NCBI GenBank assembly: GCA_018241995.1 | Contig: JAFECT010000019.1 | Coordinates: 1 to 53,560, forward strand | DNA length: 53,560 nucleotides | DNA from: Pseudomonadota bacterium | GTDB taxonomy: Bacteria > Pseudomonadota > Alphaproteobacteria > Caulobacterales > Caulobacteraceae | Direction: 5' to 3' | Shown: piece after piece, positions 34,798-44,500 of the stretch | Numbering within the stretch: the first letter of the stretch is position 1 | How the letters are laid out: the number at the start of each line of letters is the position of its first letter | Made by a program: the position numbers and the translations under genes | Notes under the pieces: model-generated | Told to the model about the DNA's origin: nothing | The model's input: only the letters and a program-made list of their open reading frames with translations | Database searches by the model: none

Positions 34798-35280
34798 ATG
34801 AAGATCGATTGCCCCTGCGGCGAGGTCATCCACGACAGCGCCGACAGCCTGCCGCACAAGGCTTGGCTGCTGGCTGACCAGGACCTGGAGGCGTTCTACG
34901 CCCTCACCGACAAACCGCACGGCGCGGCCGACGGCCTGTCCCTGGCGCGCACCGCCTATCAGTGCGCCGCATGCGGCCGGCTGACGCTCGACGATCCGGT
35001 CACCGGCGAGATGCTGTGGTTCGCGCCCGAGCACGATCCGCGCAAGCGCGCGTTCGGGTCGAAGCTGGGCAACAGCTATCCCGTCGGGCTGCGCGGCGCC
35101 TGGCACGCGCACCTCGGCTACGGCGACCTGTTCTGGGGCACGAGCGGCGACCGTCCCGGCGGCTATGAGCGGTTCGAGAATCCGAAGGCGCTGGAGGCGC
35201 GCTACCGCGAGGTGAAGGCCGAACTGCAGGCGCAGGGCCGCCTTCGTGACGCCAGCCTGGATATTCCGCGAGGGTCGTGA
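34798..35280 (+). CDS. Hypothetical protein with zinc-ribbon-like cysteines
   Basis: A 160-residue protein. CPCG near residue 5 and CAACG near residue 56 give four Cys in CxC + CxxC spacing that could bind zinc. The rest contains aromatic conserved-looking stretches (GEMLWFAPEHDP, GYGDLFWGTSGD). No recognised family. It lies 13 bp after the acetamidase gene and is convergent with 35284-35976. Confidence 0.6.
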   Translation: MKIDCPCGEVIHDSADSLPHKAWLLADQDLEAFYALTDKPHGAADGLSLARTAYQCAACGRLTLDDPVTGEMLWFAPEHDPRKRAFGSKLGNSYPVGLRGAWHAHLGYGDLFWGTSGDRPGGYERFENPKALEARYREVKAELQAQGRLRDASLDIPRGS

Positions 35281-35283
35281 GCG

Positions 35284-35976
35284 TCAGCCCCAGGCCGCCG
35301 CGCCTTTCGGCAGGGCGACGAGGCAGGCGTCCAGCACCTTGTCCAGCCGGCCCCGCTTCAACAGCGACATGGCGGTGCGATAATAGTCGGCCTTCTCGGC
35401 GCTGTGATGCAGATGCATGGAGGCCGCCTCCAGGGCCTCCGAGTGCGCGTCGGCCCGGGCCAGGAAGTTGCGATAGGACGCGGCCTGCGGATACGGCGTG
35501 CCAAGCCCGAGGAACTCGTATTGCGGCGCGGCCAGCTGGGCCAGGGTGGCGCAACCCAGGAGCTGCTCGTCGGTGTTGGCGGGCAGGGTGACCGGGGCGA
35601 TCGAAGCGGCCTCCGGATAGGCGGCCAGGCAGGCCTGTTCGAGCGCGACCTCGTCGCCCTGGTCCTGAATCTCACGAAGGTAGGGCATCAGCGCGTCCTC
35701 GCCCTCGTCGGCGCTGCGTGTCGCGGTCCAGGCGACCAGGAAATGCGCCAGCAGGCTCGCCTTGGCGAAGCTCAGGCGATGCTTCGGCGCGGTGGAGCGG
35801 TTCTTCTCGGTCAGCATCACGGCCACGACGCAGGTCGGCATGCGCTCATCCAGGCCCGAGGGCAGGGTCGCTTCCCCAGCCGCGACCGGGCTCGTGGACG
35901 AGACCGCCAAGGCTAGGCAGGCGGCGGCGGAGGCGACGCGCATCAGGCGGCGCGCGGCATGATCCAGGTTCGGCAT
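35284..35976 (-). CDS. Secreted hypothetical protein
   Basis: A 230-residue protein with a signal-like N-terminus (LMRVASAAACLALAVSSTSPVAAG). The mature part is helical with Cys in PTCVVAVM, EQACLAAYP, LLGCATLAQ and DACLVALP, suggesting disulfides. GTGGGGGACA precedes ATG 35976; an internal ATG at residue 12 is an alternative. No recognised family. Confidence 0.6.
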   Translation of the reverse strand: MPNLDHAARRLMRVASAAACLALAVSSTSPVAAGEATLPSGLDERMPTCVVAVMLTEKNRSTAPKHRLSFAKASLLAHFLVAWTATRSADEGEDALMPYLREIQDQGDEVALEQACLAAYPEAASIAPVTLPANTDEQLLGCATLAQLAAPQYEFLGLGTPYPQAASYRNFLARADAHSEALEAASMHLHHSAEKADYYRTAMSLLKRGRLDKVLDACLVALPKGAAAWG

Positions 35977-36122
35977 GATTGTCCCCCACAGGCGGCGCTT
36001 CCCGACGCCGCGGTGCGCAGCTTCGCGTCTCGCGTGCGTGGTGTCGAGGGTGCTCGCGCGGCGCCGGTCGGCTCTTTTTCGCCATCGCCCCGTGTGAGAA
36101 GCTGTCGTGACCGGAGTCTCAC

Positions 36123-36794
36123 ATGTCCCTCGTGCCGACAGCCTATCCGCCCCGCCACTATCCGACGGCCGCGGCCAAGTGCGCCGACCTCGTCGTGCAC
36201 ATCACCGGCCTGGTGTTCGCCCTGTTCGGCGGCGGCATCCTGCTGGGTCTGGCGGTGGGGCTCGGTCGGCTCAGCCAGGCGGCGGCCCTGGGGGTCTACG
36301 CCGTCGGGCTGATGGCCATGCTGGGCTTCTCCACCGCCTACAACTTCGCCAAGCCCCAGTGGCGGCCGGTGCTGCGCCGGCTCGACCACGCCGGCATCTT
36401 CCTGATGATCGCGGGCTCCTACACCCCGTTCACGACCCAGAGCCTGACCGGGGCCTGGGCCTGGGGCATGACGGCTGCGGTCTGGACCATCGCGGGGCTT
36501 GGCGCGCTGGGTAAGCTGTTCCTGCCGGGCCTCGGGCGCCGCTTCTGGGTGGGGGTCTATCTGGCCCTGGGCTGGCTGGTGGTGGTGGCGCTGAAGCCGA
36601 TGATCTCGGGCCTGTCCTGGGTGGCGCTGCTGCTGCTGGCCACCGGCGGGCTGCTCTACACCACCGGCGTGGTGTTCTACGTCAACAAGAAGCTGAAGTT
36701 CGCCCGCGCCATCTGGCACGGCCATGTGGTCGCCGCCGCCGGCGCGCACTGGGCGGCGATCCTGATCGGCGTGGTGCTGACCGCGCCGCGCTAA
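36123..36794 (+). CDS. Hemolysin III family (PAQR) membrane protein
   Basis: A 223-residue seven-helix membrane protein of the HlyIII/PAQR superfamily (TrhA relatives). Conserved histidines and acids: VVHITGLVF (helix 1), LDHAGIFLMIAGSYTPF (helix 3) and IWHGHVVAAAGAHWAAI (helix 7), the zinc-site pattern. Bacterial members influence membrane-lipid homeostasis; haemolytic activity is not implied. A terminator-like hairpin follows. Confidence 0.88.
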   Translation: MSLVPTAYPPRHYPTAAAKCADLVVHITGLVFALFGGGILLGLAVGLGRLSQAAALGVYAVGLMAMLGFSTAYNFAKPQWRPVLRRLDHAGIFLMIAGSYTPFTTQSLTGAWAWGMTAAVWTIAGLGALGKLFLPGLGRRFWVGVYLALGWLVVVALKPMISGLSWVALLLLATGGLLYTTGVVFYVNKKLKFARAIWHGHVVAAAGAHWAAILIGVVLTAPR

Positions 36795-36798
36795 GGCA

Positions 36799-36828
36799 AA
36801 GCGGCCCGACGCAAGCGCCGGGCCGCTT
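36799..36828. terminator. Bidirectional terminator hairpin
   Basis: AAGCGGCCCG / CGGGCCGCTT, a perfect 10-bp stem with a 10-base loop, lies between the convergent hemolysin III and His-rich genes, 5 bp after the first stop. The AA...TT ends give weak U tracts on both strands. Confidence 0.65.
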
Positions 36829-36850
36829 CAGGCATTCCAAAGCTGCAAGC

Positions 36851-37159
36851 TTAGTGCGTCGCCGCCATGTGATGGTGGTGATGATGGTGGCGCATGCGGT
36901 GATGGCGGTGGTGCTTGCGGTAGTAGCCCGCGTGGCCCGGATGGTCGTTGTAGCGGTCGGACGTGCCGTTCACGTCGTGCTCGACATGGCGACCGGTGGC
37001 GGCGACGACGTGGCCCACGTCACGCCCGCCGTTGGCGACTTCGTGCGCGCCCCGGCGCGTCGTCTTGGCGACCTGGTGGCCGGCGTTGGTGACCGGGTCG
37101 GCGGAGGCCGTGCCGGCGACGAGAACCGCGGCGAGCGCGGCGAAGGCGATGATCTTCAT
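36851..37159 (-). CDS. Small exported histidine-rich protein
   Basis: A 102-residue protein. The signal peptide MKIIAFAALAAVLVAGTASA sets the start at 37159, preceded by GGGGAC. The C-terminus is extremely His-rich, ending HHHHHHHMAATH after KHHRHHRMRH, so about a fifth of the mature protein is histidine. It should bind Ni, Zn, Cu or Co in the periplasm. No enzyme domain. It may be a metal buffer. Confidence 0.7.
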   Translation of the reverse strand: MKIIAFAALAAVLVAGTASADPVTNAGHQVAKTTRRGAHEVANGGRDVGHVVAATGRHVEHDVNGTSDRYNDHPGHAGYYRKHHRHHRMRHHHHHHHMAATH

Positions 37160-37311
37160 GTGGTAGTCCCCGAAACAGCCGGCGGCGTAGCGCTGCCGTG
37201 TGCAGCCCAAACGGCCGGCTTGGCCGTAAGTTCCAGATGATCGGGGCTACAGCCCGCGATTGCGCCGGATCGCGCCGGCGCCTAGCCTGGGCCGCAAACC
37301 AGGGGGAAGTC

Positions 37312-37890
37312 ATGCGTTCATGGATCGCCGTCGCGTCCGCGGCGGCAGCGATGGTGTTGGGCTCGGCTGCGGCGGCGCAGGGCGCAGGCCCGCAGGTGAC
37401 GGATGCGCGCCCGAAGGACGAGCGCGACGCCAAGGTGCTGTCCAACTTCATGCTGTCCTGCAACTACGGCATCGTGCGCATCGGCGACGCGGGCCGCGAG
37501 CCCGACCGGATCGAGCGCCTGCGTCGCGACCTGGCCGCGGCGGAAGGCCTGGGCCTCGACGGCAAGACGGTGACGGTGAAGCGCTATTCGGTGCATTCGG
37601 TCGAGACCGTGCTTCTGGACCTGCGCATCGGCACCCGCTGCGGCCGCGACAACACCAAGGCCGGCTGGTACAGCCCCGAGGAAGCCGGAACCATCACCGC
37701 CCAGCCCATCGTGATCGAGGCGGCGCTCAGCGTTGATGGCGTGACCTATGAGGCGCGCAGCGTCACGGCCTTCAAGCACGGTAACCGTTTCGAGGATTTC
37801 TCGACGCCGATGGCGGCCGAAGAGATCAACGCGGCGATGGCGGCAATGAACCAGACGCTGATCGCCAAAATCCGCGCAGCGAGGCGCTGA
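37312..37890 (+). CDS. Exported hypothetical protein
   Basis: A 192-residue protein with a signal peptide (MRSWIAVASAAAAMVLGSAAAAQG). Start at 37312 follows CAGGGGGAAGTC. The mature part has two Cys (LSCNYGIVRIGD and GTRCGRDNT) and a mixed alpha/beta look. It is 12 bp before a membrane-protein gene and probably co-transcribed. No recognised family. Confidence 0.6.
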   Translation: MRSWIAVASAAAAMVLGSAAAAQGAGPQVTDARPKDERDAKVLSNFMLSCNYGIVRIGDAGREPDRIERLRRDLAAAEGLGLDGKTVTVKRYSVHSVETVLLDLRIGTRCGRDNTKAGWYSPEEAGTITAQPIVIEAALSVDGVTYEARSVTAFKHGNRFEDFSTPMAAEEINAAMAAMNQTLIAKIRAARR

Positions 37891-37902
37891 GGAAGGCGAG
37901 CC

Positions 37903-38493
37903 ATGTTTCGCGGCTGGGAGAACTTCTATCTGACCATCGGCTCCGCCGCGGGCGCGCTGATCGGCCTGCTGTTCGTGGTGGTGACCCTGACCGCGGGGCG
38001 CGACCGGCAGAGCGCCTTGAGGGGCGTCAGCCTCTACATGACCCCGACGGTGCTGCACTTCGTCACCGTGCTGTGCGCCAGTGCGGTGGTGACGGCGCCG
38101 GGCCTGCCGCTGTGGCTCCTGGTGGCGCTGATCGCGCTCGCGGTCGCCGTGGGTTTCGGCAACTGTGTCTGGGCGGCTTTGGGCATCCGGGGCCTCAGGC
38201 AGGCGTCCGAGCCCGTGCACTGGACCGACTTCTGGATGTATGGCGTGACGCCGGCCGGGGCCTATCTGCTGCTGGGCCTGGCGGATGCGTTCCTTTTGAG
38301 CCGCTCGGAATGGGCGCCGCGCTTCCTGGCCGCGGTGCTGATGGGCCTGCTGCTCTGCGGCATCCGCAACGCCTGGGACCTGGTCACCTGGATCGCGCCC
38401 GGACGGCCCGATCCGAATTCGCAGATGGTCGTGCTTCCGCCGACGTCGGAGGCGGCGCCCAAGCCTCGACCGCGCAAGAAGGCCGCTAGCTGA
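37903..38493 (+). CDS. Hypothetical membrane protein
   Basis: A 196-residue protein with about five membrane helices (GALIGLLFVVVTLTAG, TVLHFVTVLCASAVVTAP, LWLLVALIALAVAV, AYLLLGLADAFLL, FLAAVLMGLLLCGIRNAW). The C-terminal tail is basic (RPRKKAAS). No recognised family. Its last 8 bases overlap the convergent ABC permease gene. Confidence 0.65.
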   Translation: MFRGWENFYLTIGSAAGALIGLLFVVVTLTAGRDRQSALRGVSLYMTPTVLHFVTVLCASAVVTAPGLPLWLLVALIALAVAVGFGNCVWAALGIRGLRQASEPVHWTDFWMYGVTPAGAYLLLGLADAFLLSRSEWAPRFLAAVLMGLLLCGIRNAWDLVTWIAPGRPDPNSQMVVLPPTSEAAPKPRPRKKAAS

Positions 38494-39313
38494 CCGTCTC
38501 GGCGCTGTAGCGGGCGATCAGGCCGGTGCGGATGGCGTGGCGATAGACGGCGCCGAACAAGAGGCACGCCAGCCCCAGATAGACCACCGCCAGGCCCGCG
38601 CCGATCCCGATCTGGTCCCAAGGCGCGGGCTTTCTCGCCACCACTGCGCGCATGGCCTCAAACACATAGGACGGCGGCAGGGCCTTGGAGATCGCCTGCA
38701 TCCAGCCCGGCAGCACCGAGACCGGATAGAACACGCCCGCGAACGGCGCGACCATGGTCGGGATCGGCCAGATCAGCCACTCCGACGCCGGACCCAGCCT
38801 CAGCACGATGGCGGTGGCGGCGATGCCCATGGCGATACCCATCACGAACAGCACCATCAGGGCGGGGATCAGTACGGCGCCGTAGGTCAGGAACGACAGG
38901 CCGAACACCAGCGACGCCAGGCCCAGCATGACCACCAGCCCGATCAGGCTGGTGCCGATACCGGTGACCACAAGGCCGGCGAGATACTCAGATGTGCGCA
39001 GGGGCGTGGCGAAGAAGTTCAGGAAGTTCCGCGACCACACGTCCTCGAAGAAGGCCATGGTCACGCCCTGCATCACCCGCGTCAGGAAATCCCACAACAG
39101 CACTGCGCCGAGCAGAGCAGGCACGAAGTTGAAGTGCGAACCGCCGGCCGCGTTGGTCACGCTGTTGAGATAGCGGGTGATGAAGCCCCACAGCACGATG
39201 TCGATGGCGACCCAGGCGATCATCGGCAGGATGCGCTGGGGGCTGCCGCTCAAGAGATAGAGCTGGCGCAACACGATGGCGCCGACGCGGCCCAGACTCA
39301 TGGCGGGGTTCAT
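38486..39313 (-). CDS. ABC-2 type transporter permease
   Basis: A 275-residue inner-membrane protein of the ABC-2 family with about six helices (VAIDIVLWGFITRYL, AVLLWDFLTRVMQG, IPTMVAPFAGVFYPVSVLPGW). The FYPVSVLPGWMQ segment is diagnostic of ABC-2 exporters. The ATG at 39313 overlaps the ATPase stop (ATGA), so subunits are co-translated. It probably exports a drug, lipid or polysaccharide; substrate unknown. Confidence 0.85.
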   Translation of the reverse strand: MNPAMSLGRVGAIVLRQLYLLSGSPQRILPMIAWVAIDIVLWGFITRYLNSVTNAAGGSHFNFVPALLGAVLLWDFLTRVMQGVTMAFFEDVWSRNFLNFFATPLRTSEYLAGLVVTGIGTSLIGLVVMLGLASLVFGLSFLTYGAVLIPALMVLFVMGIAMGIAATAIVLRLGPASEWLIWPIPTMVAPFAGVFYPVSVLPGWMQAISKALPPSYVFEAMRAVVARKPAPWDQIGIGAGLAVVYLGLACLLFGAVYRHAIRTGLIARYSAETVS

Positions 39314-40080
39314 GCCTGGGCTCCCGCGTGGCTGTCGTGCAGGCTCTCGTGCGCCAGGCTGACGAACAGGTCGTCGAGGCTGGCCGCCCCGTGCTGCTCG
39401 GGCAGGGTCTTGGGGTCGCCTTCCAGCAGGATGCGCCCGCGCGACAGGAACAGCACCCGGTCGCACACCGCCTCGACCTCGTACATGTTGTGGCTGGTCC
39501 ACAGCACGCCGCAGTGGCCGCTGTCGACGAAGCCGGAGATGCCGCCCCGGATATCGCGGGCGGTCGACGGGTCGATGGAGGCGGTGGGCTCGTCCAGCAG
39601 CAGCAGGCGCGGCCGGTTCAGCATGGCCTTGGCCAGGGCCAGGCGCGTCTGCTCGCCGGACGACAGCACCCCCGCCTTGGTCTTGCGGAAGCGGGCCAGG
39701 TCATAGGTCTTCAGAAGCTCGTCGATACGCTCGGACAGGCGCTCCACCCCATAGATCATGCCGAACACGCGCAGGTTCTGCTCGACGGTCAGATTGCCGG
39801 GCAGGGGGGCATAGACGGCGGCGAAATTGGTGCGGCTCATGGCGCGGGTGCGGTCGGCCTTCAGGTCCACGCCCTCGATCTCGATCCGGCCGGAAGTCGG
39901 CTCCAGCACGCCCAGGATCATGTTGATGGTGGTGGTCTTGCCCGCGCCGTTCGGCCCGACCAGCCCGACGATCTCGCCCGGCGCCACATGGAAGCTGACG
40001 TCGGCCACGGCGGTGACGTCGCGATAGGCCTTGTGCAGGCGCTCGACCGACAGGATCGGGGGCGGTGAGGGCGGACTCAT
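39310..40080 (-). CDS. ABC-2 type transporter ATPase
   Basis: A 256-residue ATPase. Walker A GPNGAGKTT, signature LSSGEQTRLALAKAM, Walker B LLLLDEPTASID and H-loop WTSHNMYEVEAV are intact. The DrrA/NodI-type layout fits export. It is upstream of and overlapping with its permease, forming a two-gene exporter. Divergent from the cupin gene with a 76-bp gap. Confidence 0.9.
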   Translation of the reverse strand: MSPPSPPPILSVERLHKAYRDVTAVADVSFHVAPGEIVGLVGPNGAGKTTTINMILGVLEPTSGRIEIEGVDLKADRTRAMSRTNFAAVYAPLPGNLTVEQNLRVFGMIYGVERLSERIDELLKTYDLARFRKTKAGVLSSGEQTRLALAKAMLNRPRLLLLDEPTASIDPSTARDIRGGISGFVDSGHCGVLWTSHNMYEVEAVCDRVLFLSRGRILLEGDPKTLPEQHGAASLDDLFVSLAHESLHDSHAGAQA

Positions 40081-40156
40081 CGCCTGTTACTAGCGGGCCT
40101 CGGGCGCCGCGGCGAGGGCGCTTGGCGACCCCTCGCGGCGCTCCTATCTTCGCCCC

Positions 40157-40594
40157 ATGCCCAAGCTCGACCTGGACGCCATCGCCGAGATCAGCCGCAC
40201 CGGCTATCTGGAGCCCTATCGCAAGGCGGTGGAGGGGCGGCGCTGGAAGCCGCTGGCCGACGGCCTTGGCGACTTCGGCGTCAACCTGGTCACCCTCGCC
40301 CCCGGCGCCGCCTCCAGCCAGCGCCACTGGCATACCGAGGAGGACGAGCTGGTCTACATGCTCGAAGGCGAGGTCGTGCTGATCGAGGACGACGGCGAAA
40401 CGATCCTGCGCGCAGGCGACGTGGCGGCCTGGCCCAAGGGCGTCGCCAACGGCCACCAACTGGTGAACCGCTCCGACGCGGAATGCCGCTTCCTGGCCAT
40501 CGGTTCGGACAAGCCGGACGTCGACGCCTGCCACTACCCGGATATCGACCAGTTCTACAGCGCCAGGACCGGGTTCACGCCGAAGCCGCGCTGA
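40157..40594 (+). CDS. Cupin domain protein
   Basis: A 145-residue single cupin. The first motif is SQRHWHTEEDELVYMLEGEVVLIE (metal His, His, Glu) and the second is GVANGHQLVNRSDAECRFLAIG. No signal peptide. Such proteins are often sugar isomerases, dioxygenases or small-molecule binders; the reaction here cannot be deduced. Confidence 0.8.
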   Translation: MPKLDLDAIAEISRTGYLEPYRKAVEGRRWKPLADGLGDFGVNLVTLAPGAASSQRHWHTEEDELVYMLEGEVVLIEDDGETILRAGDVAAWPKGVANGHQLVNRSDAECRFLAIGSDKPDVDACHYPDIDQFYSARTGFTPKPR

Positions 40595-40631
40595 CTTTCT
40601 CCCAAACCAAATGGAGCCAGAGCTCTTATAA

Positions 40632-40780
40632 CCGTTTCCCCGGCGAAGGCCGGGGCCCAGACCCACACCGGCGAAGGCCGGTGGCCAGCAAAGATCCCTT
40701 CTCGCGAGCTGAACCAATTCTCGCTGGGTCCCGACCTACGTCGGGATCGGTCTGGGCCCCGGCCTTCGCCGGGGAAACGG
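40632..40780. repeat. Long inverted repeat, family C
   Basis: Arms 40632-40663 and 40749-40780 are perfect 32-bp inverted repeats around an 85-bp centre. Smaller hairpins are nested in it (CACCGGCGAAGGCCGGTG and GGTCCCGACCTACGTCGGGATC). It fills most of the 286-bp gap before the yceI-like gene; nothing coding is seen here. Confidence 0.8.
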
Positions 40781-40880
40781 AGTTTGGAAAAGCTCTGCTA
40801 CGAAGCGCGCAAAAATTGTTCGCGCCTTGTCGGCTAGTGGCACCGCCGCTCGTCCTCAGGGCGCAACGAGGAGAACAGCC

Positions 40881-41540
40881 ATGCCGCGCAAGCGCTTCCT
40901 GCCCACCGCCGGCGCCGTCCTGGCGCTGACGCTCTCCACCCCGGCGATGACTGCCCCCCCGCCCTCGATCCAGTCGCAGCTGCCTGAGGGCGTCTCTGCC
41001 GGTTCGCTTGATCCCAACGGTGCGCCCGCCGGGACCTATGCCGTAGACCGCGACCACACCGCCGTGATCGCCAAGGTCTCGCACATCGGCTACTCCCTCA
41101 GCGTCTTCCGCTTCGACAAGGTCGACGCCACCCTGACCTGGGACCCGGCCCGGCCGGAGCGCTCCACGCTGAAGGCCACGGTCGAGACCGCCTCGATCGA
41201 CACCCCGGTCGAGGGCTTCGCCAAGGAGCTCAGCGGCGACAACTATCTGAAGTCCTCAGCCTTCCCGCAGGCGACCTTCGTCTCCACCGCCTTCCACCGC
41301 GTCGACGCTGCCCACGGCCGGGTCGAGGGCCAGTTCACCCTGCTGGGCCACACCCATCCCGTCACCTTCGACGTGGAGCTGACCGGCGCCGGCAAGGGCT
41401 TCATGGGCCACGCCCGCATCGGCGCGGAAGCGACCGCCCGCATCCGCCCGGCCGACTACGGCCTGTTGCCGGTGTTCGGCGACGCGATCATCCTGGTGAT
41501 CGACGCTGAGTTCGCCGAGCGGGGTCCGGCTAAGGCTTGA
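40881..41540 (+). CDS. YceI family periplasmic lipocalin-like protein
   Basis: A 219-residue exported YceI-domain protein. A signal peptide (MPRKRFLPTAGAVLALTL...) starts at 40881 after ACGAGGAGAAC. The domain reads GTYAVDRDHTAVIAKVSHIGYS, TASIDTPVEG and GQFTLLGHTHPVTFDVEL. Such barrels bind isoprenoid-type lipids. It overlaps the convergent large TPR gene by 11 bases. Confidence 0.88.
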   Translation: MPRKRFLPTAGAVLALTLSTPAMTAPPPSIQSQLPEGVSAGSLDPNGAPAGTYAVDRDHTAVIAKVSHIGYSLSVFRFDKVDATLTWDPARPERSTLKATVETASIDTPVEGFAKELSGDNYLKSSAFPQATFVSTAFHRVDAAHGRVEGQFTLLGHTHPVTFDVELTGAGKGFMGHARIGAEATARIRPADYGLLPVFGDAIILVIDAEFAERGPAKA

Positions 41541-44500
41541 GACCCGCCTCGTTGAGTTCGTCGCCGGCCGACGAATCCAGAGCGTTCGCCGCCGCGAAAT
41601 CCGCATCGGCCGCCGCCTTCTCGTTGCGGCGAAGATGCGCCAGGGCGCGGCCGTACAGGGAGTGGGAGGACTTGGGATTGAGCGCCAGCGCTTCATCGTA
41701 GCGCTTGATCGCCTCGTCCCAGCGCCCGATCCGGAGCGCGATCAGGCCATAGCTGTCCCAGAAGGCGTAGACCTTCGGGCTGAGCTTGATGGCGGCGGCG
41801 CAGTCGGCCTCCGCCTCGGTCAGCAGAACGTTCGCGAGGCCTTCGTTCCAGCAACGGTCGTTGAGGGCGCCGCCGCGCTTGTCGCGGGAAATCCAGTCGT
41901 CGTAGGACGCCCGCGCCTCGTCCAAACGCCCTAGGCCGAACAGCGCCTTGGCGCGGGCATCGATCGTGCCGTCGTCCAGCGGATCAATGCGCCACGCCTC
42001 GTCGAGGTCGGCCAGCGCGTCCTCCAGACGGCCCAGCTTGAGCAGCATCTGTGCGCGATTGCGCAGCAGAAACTGATCCTCCGGCTCCATCTCTACCGCG
42101 TGATCAGCCGAGCTCAGGGCTTCGGCATACCGATGCTGAGCCGTCAGGGCCGAAACTCGGTGGCTCAGCAGGGAAGTGTCGTCGGGGAAGCGCTTCAGCG
42201 CGTCCTCCGCAAGCCGAAGGCGCGGCGCCGGATCCTTGTCTGCGGCCGCCACCTCTACGGCCGCCTGGCGCAGCTGCAGGTCGTCGGGGTGCTTCGAAAT
42301 CAGCGCGTCCAGCGCCGCATAGGCGTCGGTCTTGCGTCCGGCGTGCATCAGGGCCTGTGCGCGAACGGCCTGCACATGGGCGGGCAGGTCCGCCTTCAGC
42401 GCGCCGTCCAGGAAGGCCAGCACACCGGTGTCGTCACCCCTCGACTGCAGCAGCCGGACCTTGCCGAAGATCGCAGTCGTGTCTTTCGGATCGAGCGCGA
42501 GCGCGTCGTCGAAGGCCTTGGCGGCCTCGGCGTCCTTCTTTTCGCTCATCAGTCTCAGGCCTTCATAGGCCATGGCGCTCGCGGTGCGGCCGGACGCCGG
42601 CATCGGCTGGGGGGCTGCGGCGATGATCTTGCGCTCGTAGACCTGCGAGATGAGGTTATCGAACTTCGGCTTGGGATCATTCGCCGCCTTGGCTTCTTCC
42701 GGCGAGATCTCGGCCGTATAGGAGCGGCGGCTCATCGTCGTGAACATGATTCCGTCGCGCAGCCGCGACTCGCGCCACAGCGACTCTCCGGCGAGCTTGC
42801 GGTGGACCGGCGCCGCTCGATAGGTCCAGCGCCAGTCGGGCCGGGCCTCGGGCAGGCGGATGATCGTGGTCCAGCGCTTGTAGCGCGGGTAGTCCACCGC
42901 CCAGGGCGCCGTCTGATCCTGCTCGGCGGGACGCTCCAGCTTTTCTTCGGGCGTGAAGCCGGCGCCGAAGATGTCGAGGCTATGACCGCCGGCGTCGTCG
43001 CCGTCCCAGTCGGGCTTCATTTCGCCCGTCATGTTCAGCACCAGCAAGGCCTGGCGATCGTCGTAGCGCCAGGTCACCTGATCCGGCTTCAGCCCGCTGT
43101 ACTGGTTGCGCCAGTACGTCTTCAGCACGTTGGTCGCATTCTCGGGCGACAGGCCTGACAGCTCCAGCTTGTACGCCAGCGCCTGGTCGCCGCGGTAGGT
43201 GTGCTCACCCTTGACCTTGGCCGGGGCGTCGAAGCCTGCGCGCACGTCCATGTCGAGCACCACGGCGTGCAGCGGCCGCGTGTTGGGTCCCCGCGCCACC
43301 GGCTCCAGATCGACGACGCCGGTCCGCACCGGCAGGGCCCAGCGGAAGGGCGGACTATCGACAGCGTCGAGGCTGTGATCGTTGAGCCGCGTGCCATCCA
43401 GCCAGTGGCTCTTGCCCGCGATCGTCGCGCGCACCAGCACATGGTCGAATGCTCCTGGGATCGGCGGCAGCGAGCCGGCGGCGTCTCCGCCCTTGGAATT
43501 GACCAGGACCGGTTCGGCCTGGATGCCCAGATCGCGCAGCAGGGCCATCAGCAGCACGGTCTTGGCCTTGCAGTCGCCAAAGCGCCGCGTCCAGGTCTCG
43601 TCTGCGGTCGCCGGGCGATAGGCCCCGTTGTTCAGCCCGATATAGACGTAACGAATGCGGTCCTGGACCAGCCTGAGCGCGGCCAGGGCGCGAGCCTCGG
43701 GATCGGCGGAGGCGGCGCGGATCTTGTCGGCCTCCGCGTGGATCGGCGACTTGGCGTCCAGTATCGCGGCGCGGTCGAACAGCCCGGCCATGATGTGGGA
43801 CAGCTCAGCCCAGGATGCGAATTCCGAGAAGTCGAGGTGGCGGCGCACGTTGAACCGTTCCGGCGCGCCTTCGGTCAGCACCGATGCGCTCGGGTCGCGC
43901 AGCTCGAAGGTCAGGGAGTGCGCGCCGCCGGGCTCGTCATGCACCACCGCCGAACCCAGGTCCGGCGTGGTCCGAAATTGCAGTTTGCTCGATTTGTCCC
44001 ACAGCAGGCGCACCCGGTAGGCGCCCGGAAGACCGGAATGGGGCAACTGCATCTCGCCGCTGGCGTGGTCGCCGAGCACGGCGCTGCGTCGGCGGATGGT
44101 TGCGGCGAACTCCAACTCGTCGCCGACCTGCAGGCCCGCGGTCTGCAACAGGGCGGTCAGGTTGCCCTCGAGCATGGCGTAGTCGAGCTTGCTCTCGCGC
44201 TCCACCACTCGGAACTTGGAGTCGGCCAACACGTCGATGATCTTGTCGCCGCGGATGATGCGCACCCGGTGCACCGTCACCTCGTCGGTGCTGGGGTTCC
44301 AGGTCAGCGTGATGTTGCCGGCCGCCAGGGCCTGCGGCGTCAGCACCTTGAGGCGGTAGCCGGTGTAGACCTCCATCAGCTTTGCGCCGACGTGGGTCTG
44401 GGTGTCGGTGTAGATCAGGCGCAAGGGCGCGTTTGGCGACGCCGCCGCTGTCGTTGGTGTCGGGGCGGGCGCCAGCCAGGCCGGAGGCGGCCCGTACTGT

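Noticed and set aside
31788..34859. 1023-codon minus-strand frame extending the second DUF885 gene upstream
   Set aside because: The part beyond 33602 is antisense to the acetamidase gene; a signal peptide and GGGGAG fix the start at GTG 33602.
36123..36794. Haemolysin virulence factor
   Set aside because: HlyIII/PAQR proteins are widespread membrane proteins; the name does not support virulence here.
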